The notes beneath the pieces were generated by a model that searched no databases, was not told the origin of the DNA, and was given only the letters and a program-made list of their open reading frames with translations. A stretch of 64,000 bases of DNA. Origin: Bacillus alkalisoli. Its GTDB lineage: Bacteria > Bacillota > Bacilli > Bacillales > Bacillaceae_I. The translations under genes and the position numbers were made by a program. The stretch lies in the NCBI RefSeq assembly GCF_002797415.1, contig NZ_KZ454944.1:1320665-1384664 (forward strand), written 5' to 3'. Shown in pieces: positions 1-7,107 of the stretch; the first letter of the stretch is position 1; each line of letters begins with the position of its first letter.

Positions 1-183
1 CTATTATAACACTAAATTCTTTATTTCAATGACAAAATAGCCTTTTTCTAAAAAAGGAGAAAACTCACTTGAGCTTCTCACAAAATGGCCACATTTCCTT
101 AACTTTTTGTTCATAATTGCCCCGTAAAAATTGGTAATTTCCATCTATACTATAAGTATAAACAGTCGAAAAGAGGGATGAAC

Positions 184-273
184 ATGTTCGCAGTCGTATT
201 AGGAATGACTTTAGCGTTAACAGTAATGTTCGTAATTGGATCTGAACTAAGCACAGAAGAAGTAGAAATGTAA
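184..273 (+). CDS. Small hydrophobic protein, 29 aa, function unknown
   Basis: A 29-codon reading frame starts with ATG and ends with TAA. Residues 3-19 are hydrophobic enough for one membrane segment, and the tail is acidic (E-L-S-T-E-E-V-E-M). A purine-rich stretch (AAAGAGGGATG) precedes the start, and a strong hairpin terminator follows the stop immediately, so it looks like a complete monocistronic unit. I do not recognise the family. Small membrane peptides of this kind are common in Bacillaceae, but no function can be inferred. The following terminator is the main support for it being expressed. Confidence 0.45.
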   Translation: MFAVVLGMTLALTVMFVIGSELSTEEVEM

Positions 274-275
274 AA

Positions 276-304
276 AACTAGGCTGAAAGCGGCCTAGTTT
301 TTTA
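276..304. terminator. Bidirectional Rho-independent terminator
   Basis: The 8-bp arms AACTAGGC and GCCTAGTT enclose a short loop. A T-run follows on the plus strand and an A-run precedes it, which gives a T-run on the minus strand. It can end both the small gene on the left and the regulator gene arriving from the right, whose stop codon lies inside the stem. Confidence 0.8.
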
Positions 305-1181
305 TTTGGAGCCCATTAATTTTTGACTTGATGTACGAAATGAAATTTGAGTTGTTGTTTTGTAGTTCAAAAACAGTAATTGCCTTATTATAATAAGTTA
401 CAGATGTATCAAATTCTTTAAGGAAATCATAGTTATAACCAATGTGGTAGTAAAGTGATCCTAGAAGATATAAGCTATTATTATTAATACACCATTCAAT
501 ACCTTCTCTACTAATGGAAATAGCTTTATTATAATCTAGGTTTTTTGTTAAGGTTCTTGCAGTATTATATAGGATTTTTGTCTTTATTGAGTAATCATGC
601 ATAAATGGAAGTTTATTAAAATGATTATATGCTATATTAAATTTATCTAATGCTTTTTCATACTCCCCTGTTTCAGAGTAAATAATAGCCATACTATTTA
701 TTATTTCTATTTCTCTTTCCCCGATAAGTTTGTTTGTCATCTTTGTTAGCTCTAGTGCCTCTTCAAGTAACCTCATTGCATTTTTCTTATCTTTTTTCAT
801 ATGAAAAATACATATACCTTCATTCCACAAGAGAAATTGCAGGTTATTCCTATTATTCACAAATAAAGGATTCTTCTTCTCGCCTTCAATTATATTATAT
901 ACTTCTGTATAATTATAAGAGTTCAATCCTTTTCTAACCTGGTCTTTTAAACTCTTCACATATTCAAGGTGTGGGATGGTTGCTAATTCGTAAAAATAGT
1001 TTACGTCCACACCTAATTTTTCTGCAATAAAATATAATGTATTCGCTAACGGATAAACTTCACCTTTTTCTATTTTACTGATTTGTGATTGAGTGCATAT
1101 TCCATCACTTAGTTCAGATTGTGAAATGCCTAATTCTTGTCTTATATTTTTTATTTCTTTACCAATTACTGTAAAATCCAT
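294..1181 (-). CDS. PlcR-like RNPP-family transcriptional regulator (HTH + TPR)
   Basis: The 295-aa product has an XRE-type helix-turn-helix at about residues 5-60 (G-K-E-I-K-N-I-R-Q-E-L-G-I-S-Q-S-E-L, then S-Q-I-S-K-I-E-K-G-E). It is followed by helical repeats to the C-terminus that match the tetratricopeptide pattern of peptide receptors. From memory, the length, the HFYE/YFYE linker after the HTH and the motif Y-N-x-A-x-x-L near residue 206 resemble Bacillus cereus PlcR, a regulator activated by the re-imported peptide PapR. ATG at 1181 is preferred over GTG at 1190 because the AGGAAGTG element overlaps the GTG. The gene is divergent from a secreted peptide gene with a duplicated C-terminal motif. 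This suggests a receptor-pheromone pair, although B. cereus plcR-papR is co-directional. The family call is firm. Ligand and regulon are inferred. Confidence 0.85.
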   Translation of the reverse strand: MDFTVIGKEIKNIRQELGISQSELSDGICTQSQISKIEKGEVYPLANTLYFIAEKLGVDVNYFYELATIPHLEYVKSLKDQVRKGLNSYNYTEVYNIIEGEKKNPLFVNNRNNLQFLLWNEGICIFHMKKDKKNAMRLLEEALELTKMTNKLIGEREIEIINSMAIIYSETGEYEKALDKFNIAYNHFNKLPFMHDYSIKTKILYNTARTLTKNLDYNKAISISREGIEWCINNNSLYLLGSLYYHIGYNYDFLKEFDTSVTYYNKAITVFELQNNNSNFISYIKSKINGLQIKN

Positions 1182-1296
1182 AATCGTCACTTCCTATTAA
1201 TTATTCCTAGAGTTATAAAATGATATGAAAACAGGAGATAATGAGAGAGAATTAAGTGTTAGTCATCTAAAATAGCTGAAAATGACCGAAGAAACT

Positions 1297-1358
1297 TTTT
1301 TTAATATAGTGTATTATTCCTATTAAGAAAGATTTTAAAAATTTTAATATATTATAAT
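1297..1358 (+). promoter_or_regulatory. Putative activator-dependent promoter of the pheromone gene
   Basis: A perfect -10 hexamer TATAAT lies at 1353-1358. The matching -35 position (1330-1335, AGATTT) has no similarity to TTGACA. Directly upstream is an imperfect inverted repeat, TTTTTTAATA at 1297-1306 against TATTAAGAAA at 1321-1330. The element ATTATTCCTA at 1313-1322 recurs at 1200-1209 beside the regulator start. This layout fits binding by the divergent PlcR-like activator. The classical PlcR box TATGN8CATA is not present, so the operator assignment is inference. Confidence 0.45.
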
Positions 1359-1391
1359 ATTAATTTACCAAATTAGGAGGATGATTTCAAA

Positions 1392-1511
1392 ATGAAAAAA
1401 CTTATCTTAACTACATTAATCGTTACTTTCGCTTTATTAGGTGCAAATGCAGTAAGTGCAGAATTACCACCACAACATTCTATTGCTAAAGAATTACCGC
1501 CACAACATTAA
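1392..1511 (+). CDS. PapR-like secreted pheromone precursor with duplicated ELPPQH
   Basis: The 39-aa product begins M-K-K-L and continues with a hydrophobic core of about 15 residues. An A-V-S-A signal peptidase site ends at residue 23. The remainder is ELPPQHSIAKELPPQH, two identical hexapeptides separated by S-I-A-K. Cleavage after residue 23 would expose one copy at the N-terminus, and the second ends the protein. This matches the architecture of PapR-type RNPP pheromones (short precursor, Sec signal, C-terminal active peptide). The centre L-P is shared with B. cereus PapR (ADLPFEF). AGGAGG lies at 1375-1380. The copies differ by one synonymous base (CCA/CCG), which suggests a tandem duplication. 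The pheromone role is inferred from structure and from the divergent PlcR-like gene. The active peptide could be ELPPQH, AELPPQH or KELPPQH. Confidence 0.75.
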   Translation: MKKLILTTLIVTFALLGANAVSAELPPQHSIAKELPPQH

Positions 1512-1528
1512 TTTATAGGAGGCCTAAC

Positions 1529-1759
1529 ATGACTAGTACGAAAACGTCCAAATTTACATGCTTCTGGTTTATGGTCGTGGATCGCGAGCAAAAAGGTTGC
1601 AAACAATACCGAGTTGCCCAGCTTATAGACTACAAAAATAAATCTTCAAAAGAAGTTGCAAAATGGTTTGAGACGTTGTTTCAAGAGTACAGTGTCATTA
1701 AGGCGGGCAAGGGAACCATTCCTAATCAATTTAAGGGATTTCCTTACATTAATTACTAA
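1529..1759 (+). CDS. Uncharacterised 76-aa protein co-transcribed with the pheromone gene
   Basis: The reading frame begins 17 bases after the pheromone stop with a good AGGAGG at 1517-1522, and a terminator follows the stop, so the two genes probably share one transcript. The product is basic and has an aromatic segment (C-F-W-F-M-V-V-D) at residues 11-18. It has no signal peptide and no clear membrane segment. I do not recognise the family. Its position makes it a likely first target or accessory component of the peptide-signalling system, for example in maturation, immunity or output, but the sequence gives no direct evidence of function. Confidence 0.65.
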   Translation: MTSTKTSKFTCFWFMVVDREQKGCKQYRVAQLIDYKNKSSKEVAKWFETLFQEYSVIKAGKGTIPNQFKGFPYINY

Positions 1760-1760
1760 A

Positions 1761-1786
1761 TCTCTCCAAAACTGGAGAGATTTTTT
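1761..1786 (+). terminator. Rho-independent terminator after the pheromone operon
   Basis: The arms TCTCTCCA and TGGAGAGA enclose a 4-base loop and are followed by six T residues. Confidence 0.9.
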
Positions 1787-1893
1787 CTTTAAGAAAATTG
1801 TATCATTACTATACTAATAAAACATATATGTCATTCGGCTTATATTATCCCAATATTTTGAAAATAATAGGGTATATTATATTATTATAATTG

Positions 1894-1927
1894 AAAAAGC
1901 ACTTATCCGAAATGGACAAGTACTTTT
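1894..1927 (-). terminator. Rho-independent terminator of sigK
   Basis: Read on the minus strand, the arms AAAAGTACTTGTCC and GGATAAGTGCTTTT pair with wobbles and are followed by T residues just past the sigK stop. Confidence 0.75.
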
Positions 1928-1940
1928 AAAGGTAAATTAT

Positions 1941-2654
1941 TTAATTCTTCTTTTTTTCTTTTTCCGCTCGATAAAATTCATGAAACATTTTCATTAACGC
2001 TCTTTTTTCAATTCTAGAAACATAGCTTCTTGAGATACCGAGTTCTTTTGCAATCTCTCTCTGTGTTTTTTCTTCCTGCAAGTCGAGGCCAAATCTCCCA
2101 ACTATTACTTCCCGTTCGCGTTCATCTAATACATCAATATACACTTTAATTTTTTCTAATTCCATATTCAATTGAATGGTATCAATAACATCCTCGGATT
2201 CAGATTTCAACACATCAATTAAACTTATTTCATTTCCTTCTTTATCTTGCCCGATTGGATCGTGTAAGGAAACGTCTTTTTTCGTCTTTTTTAATGCCCT
2301 TAGGTGCATAAGTATCTCGTTCTCGATGCATCTCGCAGCATATGTCGCAAGCTTTGTGCCTTTCCCCGTATGGTAGCTCTCAATTGCTTTTATTAAACCA
2401 ATTGTTCCAATGGAGATTAAGTCTTCAGAATCTTCCCCAGTATTTTCAAATTTTTTCACTATATGCGCAACTAGTCGTAAGTTATGTTCAATTAGTTTGT
2501 TTCTTGCATCCTCATCGCCCTCTGCCATGAGGTTTAAATATTTTGCTTCCTCTGCTGGAGATAATGGTTGTGGAAATGCATTATTTTTCACGTACGAAAC
2601 TAGGAAGATTAACTCCTTTATTAAGAATGATACTGATGCAAATAAACTTGACAC
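1941..2654 (-). CDS. sigK: RNA polymerase sporulation sigma-K factor, uninterrupted
   Basis: The 237-aa product is the late mother-cell sigma factor. The first 20 residues form the membrane-anchoring pro-sequence. The junction S20-Y21 in [12 protein letters not shown] is the known SpoIVFB cleavage site. Region 2 ([12 protein letters not shown]) and the region 4 helix-turn-helix ([20 protein letters not shown]) are intact. GTG at 2654 is chosen because GGAGGTGA precedes it at ideal spacing and the length then matches SigK. The longer in-frame ATG would place the ribosome site inside the coding region. In B. subtilis 168 this gene is split by the skin element. Here it is continuous, so no excision is required. 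Confidence 0.95.
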   Translation of the reverse strand: MSSLFASVSFLIKELIFLVSYVKNNAFPQPLSPAEEAKYLNLMAEGDEDARNKLIEHNLRLVAHIVKKFENTGEDSEDLISIGTIGLIKAIESYHTGKGTKLATYAARCIENEILMHLRALKKTKKDVSLHDPIGQDKEGNEISLIDVLKSESEDVIDTIQLNMELEKIKVYIDVLDEREREVIVGRFGLDLQEEKTQREIAKELGISRSYVSRIEKRALMKMFHEFYRAEKEKKKN

Positions 2655-2816
2655 ATTCTCACCTCCATCAAAATTCATAGGCAAGAGCCTAGTATTAATT
2701 CATATGTAGGTGAGTCCATTTTTGTGCATGTACCTGCTCAAATAATAGCTTGAAACTCTCTCGTGAAAAATTAATCTTTTTCTTTAAGTTAAAAACATAA
2801 TTTCGGTTCGTTTAAT

Positions 2817-2907
2817 GAAAAACGAATTAATTGCCTGTTTTTAACGATAATCATGTTTGTTTATCTCGCTGTTTTTGATACCAAGGATGGTTAATAATTC
2901 GTTTTTC
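2817..2907. repeat. Perfect 13-bp inverted repeat between sigK and marR
   Basis: GAAAAACGAATTA at 2817-2829 is the exact reverse complement of TAATTCGTTTTTC at 2895-2907, with 65 bp between. It lies in the 390-bp gap upstream of both divergent genes. No coding region is visible inside. Its role is unknown: it could be an operator for a looped regulator or a relic of a mobile element. Confidence 0.55.
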
Positions 2908-2940
2908 GTATAGTAGACATACAGTAAGAAGCGGACGCCA

Positions 2941-3009
2941 TTGACTTAATAGTTAAATATGTATATATTTAAACACGTTAACTAATTATTTCATGTGATT
3001 AACTATTAA
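2941..3009 (+). promoter_or_regulatory. Sigma-A promoter and inverted-repeat operator of the marR-RND operon
   Basis: TTGACT (2941-2946), a 17-bp spacer and TATATT (2964-2969) form a near-consensus sigma-A promoter. An exact 11-bp inverted repeat, TTAATAGTTAA at 2946-2956 and TTAACTATTAA at 2999-3009, flanks it. One arm overlaps the spacer next to the -35, and the other lies upstream of the ribosome site. MarR proteins commonly autorepress through such palindromic sites, so these arms are the best operator candidates. Confidence 0.65.
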
Positions 3010-3046
3010 TGAAAGAAAGTAATCTTCAAGAAAAAGGAGTAAATGA

Positions 3047-3508
3047 ATGTTAGATCAAGAGAAGTTAATGCAATTCATTCAACGATATGAAAATGCCTTT
3101 ATTACATCCGCACGTTTAATAGGCCCAAAAATCCAAGAAGCTTTTGGAGAAGAAATTACTGGTGATCAGTTTTTCGTACTTCAAATTTTAACGAAAGAAG
3201 AAAAGGTTACTTCCTCTCAGCTTGCAAAACTATTCAATGTAAAGCCAAGTGCCATTACAGCCATGATTGACAGAATGTACAAAAACGACCTTGTGTTAAG
3301 GAATAGAGATGAAAAAGACCGTCGAGTAGTTTTTATAGAGCTTTCGGAAAAAGGAAAAGAGATAAAGATAAAAGCAGAAAAAAAGCGTATGGAAATTATG
3401 AAAAAGTATTACGGAAGATTAGAAGAAAATGAGCTTTTAACACTTATAGAAACTACAGAAAAGCTAACGAGAATGATTCAAGAGGACTTAAAGGAGGACC
3501 CACAATAA
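3047..3508 (+). CDS. MarR-family transcriptional regulator
   Basis: The 153-aa winged-helix protein matches MarR in length. It has the recognition region S-S-Q-L-A-K-L-F-N-V-K-P-S-A-I-T at about residues 63-78, and the wing D-E-K-D-R-R-V-V-F-I-E-L-S-E-K-G at about 87-102, which is the family signature. A GGAG element precedes the ATG. The stop codon overlaps the start of the RND transporter by one base, so the two are translationally coupled. It most likely represses its own operon and is released by a toxic ligand exported by the pump. The ligand is not predictable. Confidence 0.9.
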   Translation: MLDQEKLMQFIQRYENAFITSARLIGPKIQEAFGEEITGDQFFVLQILTKEEKVTSSQLAKLFNVKPSAITAMIDRMYKNDLVLRNRDEKDRRVVFIELSEKGKEIKIKAEKKRMEIMKKYYGRLEENELLTLIETTEKLTRMIQEDLKEDPQ

Positions 3509-6500
3509 TGAAATTACCAAAATTAGCCGTCAAGCGCCCAGTGACGACCATTATGATGATGCTTTTAGTATTAATCATGGGATTTGTATCACTGTCAGGC
3601 TTAAAGCTTGATTTAATGCCAAATATTAATCCACCTGTCGTAGCAGTTATGACAACCTATCCAGGGGCAGGACCAGAAGAAGTAGCGGAAATGGTGACAA
3701 AACCGTTAGAAGACGTTATCGGAACAAGTGCAGGATTGAAAACATTACAATCGCGTAGTAGTTCCAATTCTTCTTTAATCATTGCTCAATATGATTGGGG
3801 AATGGATATGTCAGAAGTAAGGGAAGACTTAAGTTCCAGCCTAGGTTTGGTGCAGTTAGCCGATAGTGTTGGCCAGCCTATGATTGTGAAATTTGACCCT
3901 ACGATGATGCCAATTTTACAGTTTGCTATTTCAAGTGGCGAAAGTATTGAAGGGTTACAAGAGTATGTTGACGATGTAGTCGTGCCTCAAATTCAAAGTG
4001 TGGACGGAGTCGCTAGTGTTTCGGTTGATGGTGGCTTTGAAGAAGAAATATCCGTTCAATTAAACGAAAGAAAATTAAAAGAATATAACTTAACTTCTCA
4101 ACAAGTTATTCAACTAATTCAAGGAAATAATTTAACGTTCCCAGGTGGAGTCATTTCGGATGGAACGGAAAATTTAAACCTTCGAATTCTGGGGAAATTA
4201 GATACGATAGAATCACTAAAAGACCTTCCTGTTAGTATCGTTCCAGATGGAGAAAGCTTAGAGATTGTTACATTAAGTGATATAGCAGAAGTTGCAGAAA
4301 CGAGAATAGAAGTATCTTCTGTAGCCCGTAATAATGGAAAAGATAGTTTACTAATTAGCGTTCAAAAAGAGGGTATCGCTAATACAGCTGAAGTGTCAAG
4401 AAATGTAAAAGACCGTTTAGATCAAATTAAGTCTAATAACAATGACATAACTTTTTCGATATCAAACGACCAAGGTCAAGTAATTGAGCAATCCGTATCA
4501 AATGTATCAAAAGCCTTAATGTTTGGTGGGTTATTTGCCATTATTGTTATTTTAGTTTTCTTACGATCGATACCAGCAACGATTATTGTTGGTATTGCAA
4601 TCCCGCTCTCCATCGTTTCCACATTTGTTTTAATGTTTTTCTCAGGGATGACATTAAACATTATGTCTCTTGGTGGATTAGCACTAGGGGTCGGGATGCT
4701 TGTAGATAACGCAATTGTTGTTATTGAAAATGTGTATCGTCATTTATCGCTTGGTAAAACAAGAAAGCAAGCAGCAATCGACGGAGCATCAGAGGTTGGT
4801 GGAGCAGTAACGGCTTCCATGTTAACAACGTTATCTGTGTTTCTTCCTATAGTATTTGTAAGTGGATTAATTGGCGATTTATTTACAGAATTAGCCCTTA
4901 CTGTATCATTTGCCCTTCTTTCTTCATGGATAGTAGCCTTAACGGTAGTGCCTGCATTAGCTGGACTATTATTAAAAGGAAAAAAAGTAAAAGAAAGAAA
5001 GCCATTCAAACTATACAATACTATCATTACGTGGGTTCTACGTAGAAGAGTCGTGACGTTATTAATTGCAACGTTAGTATTAATAGGTTCCATTGCCTTG
5101 GCACCGAAAATTGGTACGGAATTTATGCCAACGCAAGATGAAGGGATGTTTACCATAGATGTGGAGTTACCAGAAGGAGCATCTTTTGAACGTACGTTAG
5201 AAATAGTTGAAAAGATGGAGCAAGAGGCAGCGAAAATCTCAGAAATTGATGTATTAACTGCAACAATTGGAAATAGCGATCCGCTTATGGCTGCTGTTTT
5301 AGGTGGGGGAGCAAATAAAGCGAACTTAAATGTAAAACTTGTGCCAACAGCTGAAAGAAGTCAATCAACAGAAGATGTAATGAAAACTCTTCAAGAAAAA
5401 ATTGGTCCATTAGATGAAGAAATAGCTGTAACGTTTAATATTACAAACTCTATGGAAGCTATGGGTGGAACGACAAATAAAATAGATTTATTAATTCTTG
5501 GCCCAGATGCAGAAGTGGTAGAAGAGTATACAAAAGAGTTAGAGACTCGTTTGTTAGATGAGGTAAAAGGTGTGACGGCAGTTTCTAATAGCTTACAAAC
5601 TGGTAAACCTGAATACCAATATATTGTCGATAAAAAGGAAGCATTTAAATATGGTTTAACGACATACCAAGTAGCAACATTCGTCAACCAATCATTACAA
5701 GGTACCGTGGCAACTACTATTTTTGATAAAAATGTACGTGTCAAAGTAGCGGGAGTTTCCAATTCAAAGAAAGCGATTGAAAATTTAGTAATGACAACTC
5801 CAACGAACCAACAAGTGTCATTAAAAGAAATTGGGGAAGTTGTTCGTGGAGAAGGTCCAATTACGATTGTCCGTGAAAACCAAAACGACTCGGTTACTAT
5901 AGAAGCAACATTTGAGGGCGAGTCTATGGGTACAGTAGTAACGGGTGTTCAAGCGACCATTAATAAAATGATTGACGACTTAAACATTGATACTGGTTTA
6001 TACACTGTAAAAGCAGCTGGTGGCGCGGAGATGATGGAAGAGTCTTTTGCAAGCTTACTATTAGCGATGTTACTGGCGATTGTGTTTGTGTACATGGTAA
6101 TGGCTAGTCAGTTTGAATCTATTGTTCAACCGTTCATTATTATGTTTACATTGCCACTTGCGATTACTGGTGTAATTTTAGGTCTCTTAATTACAGGGTA
6201 CTCATTTGGTATAACCGCCTTTATAGGAATTATTATTCTTGTTGGGATTGTCGTTAATAATGCCATCGTGTTTATTGATTATACAAATAGATTACGTGAA
6301 ACAGGCTTGTCTGTTAATGAAGCATTAGTGGAAGCAGGATCAACAAGGTTACGTCCAATTGTAATGACAGCATTAACTACGATGCTTGGGTTATTACCAT
6401 TAGCAATTGGAGCTGGTGAAGGTGCTGAGATGCAAGCACCAATGGCAATTGCTGTAATCGGTGGATTGTTCTCGTCTACTTTATTAACTTTAGTTGTTAT

Positions 6501-6594
6501 ACCAGCAATTTATAGTTTAGTTGCGGGAGTTTCGAGTTTTGGAAAAAGAAAAGATCGAAAAAAAGTAAGTATTGATTTAGAGACTTCAAAATAA
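3508..6594 (+). CDS. RND-family efflux transporter permease (SwrC/AcrB-like)
   Basis: The 1028-aa product is a full-length RND pump. It has an N-terminal membrane helix (about residues 11-32), a first periplasmic-type loop, helices 2-6 (about 335-490), a second loop and helices 8-12 (about 845-1005). The helix-4 motif G-x-L-V-D-N-A-I-V-V-I-E-N-V contains the proton-relay aspartate D400. Gram-positive members such as SwrC (YerP) act alone in the single membrane and confer surfactin or drug resistance. Regulation by the upstream MarR gene is likely. The substrate is not known. A hairpin terminator follows. Confidence 0.93.
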   Translation: MKLPKLAVKRPVTTIMMMLLVLIMGFVSLSGLKLDLMPNINPPVVAVMTTYPGAGPEEVAEMVTKPLEDVIGTSAGLKTLQSRSSSNSSLIIAQYDWGMDMSEVREDLSSSLGLVQLADSVGQPMIVKFDPTMMPILQFAISSGESIEGLQEYVDDVVVPQIQSVDGVASVSVDGGFEEEISVQLNERKLKEYNLTSQQVIQLIQGNNLTFPGGVISDGTENLNLRILGKLDTIESLKDLPVSIVPDGESLEIVTLSDIAEVAETRIEVSSVARNNGKDSLLISVQKEGIANTAEVSRNVKDRLDQIKSNNNDITFSISNDQGQVIEQSVSNVSKALMFGGLFAIIVILVFLRSIPATIIVGIAIPLSIVSTFVLMFFSGMTLNIMSLGGLALGVGMLVDNAIVVIENVYRHLSLGKTRKQAAIDGASEVGGAVTASMLTTLSVFLPIVFVSGLIGDLFTELALTVSFALLSSWIVALTVVPALAGLLLKGKKVKERKPFKLYNTIITWVLRRRVVTLLIATLVLIGSIALAPKIGTEFMPTQDEGMFTIDVELPEGASFERTLEIVEKMEQEAAKISEIDVLTATIGNSDPLMAAVLGGGANKANLNVKLVPTAERSQSTEDVMKTLQEKIGPLDEEIAVTFNITNSMEAMGGTTNKIDLLILGPDAEVVEEYTKELETRLLDEVKGVTAVSNSLQTGKPEYQYIVDKKEAFKYGLTTYQVATFVNQSLQGTVATTIFDKNVRVKVAGVSNSKKAIENLVMTTPTNQQVSLKEIGEVVRGEGPITIVRENQNDSVTIEATFEGESMGTVVTGVQATINKMIDDLNIDTGLYTVKAAGGAEMMEESFASLLLAMLLAIVFVYMVMASQFESIVQPFIIMFTLPLAITGVILGLLITGYSFGITAFIGIIILVGIVVNNAIVFIDYTNRLRETGLSVNEALVEAGSTRLRPIVMTALTTMLGLLPLAIGAGEGAEMQAPMAIAVIGGLFSSTLLTLVVIPAIYSLVAGVSSFGKRKDRKKVSIDLETSK

Positions 6595-6611
6595 TTAAGT
6601 ATAGTATTGGA

Positions 6612-6645
6612 GAGACACGGGGGAGATTTTGCCCGTGTCTTTTTG
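6612..6645 (+). terminator. Rho-independent terminator of the marR-RND operon
   Basis: The arms AGACACGGG and CCCGTGTCT enclose about 10 bases and are followed by five T residues. Confidence 0.9.
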
Positions 6646-6699
6646 TATGTTCGGTAATGGATGATGGGGGTAAACACTGTTTTTACGTTAAAAATGGAG

Positions 6700-6982
6700 A
6701 TTGTAACAGAAAAGGGTTGAATGGAAACAGAAGAGATCGAGATTGAAACACAAATGGGTTGAATAGAAACAGAAGAGATCGAGATTGAAACACAACCGAG
6801 CCAAATTGAAACACAAGCAAGTCAAATTGAAATACAAGCCATCCATCGGGAATTACTATTTTGAGATTGAAACACAAATAGGTGGAATTGAAACAGAAAA
6901 GATCGAGATTGAAACACAAATGGGTTGAATGGAAACAGAAGAGGTAAAAATTGAAACACAACCAACCCAAATTGAAACACAA
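6700..6982. repeat. Array A: 13 ATTGAAACACAA cores in 21-bp register
   Basis: Core elements of 12 bp (consensus ATTGAAACACAA, with variants ATGGAAACAGAA and ATAGAAACAGAA) start at 6700, 6721, 6742, 6763, 6784, 6805 and 6826. After a 40-bp interval they continue at 6866, 6887, 6908, 6929, 6950 and 6971. Every other step is exactly 21 bp, and the 9-bp spacers vary. The minus strand reads as heptad-repeated codons only because 21 is divisible by three. A second array with the same core lies at 44519-44770. The function is unknown. The 21-bp spacing equals two helical turns, so protein binding along one DNA face is possible. Confidence 0.85.
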
Positions 6983-7107
6983 ACAATCCCTTAATCTAAT
7001 TCTGTCCCAAAAACTCTCTACTATATCCGCATTCGCCCTTACAAAACCCAACCTATTGCATATTTTATAAGTAAGATACCTATTAAACTACCAAAGGAGG
7101 TAAACAA

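Noticed and set aside
1191-1391. Classical PlcR box (TATG-N8-CATA)
   Set aside because: I searched the intergenic region by eye and found no match. A different palindrome is proposed instead.
1941-2654. skin-like element interrupting sigK
   Set aside because: The sigK frame is continuous from the pro-sequence to region 4.
4740-5762. Minus-strand frames within the RND transporter gene
   Set aside because: They are antisense to a strongly supported gene and have no ribosome site or family match.
6683-7051. Open minus-strand frame of 122 codons with heptad-like repeats
   Set aside because: It runs through array A and is open because the 21-bp unit is a multiple of three. It has no good ribosome site, and the related array B has no such frame.
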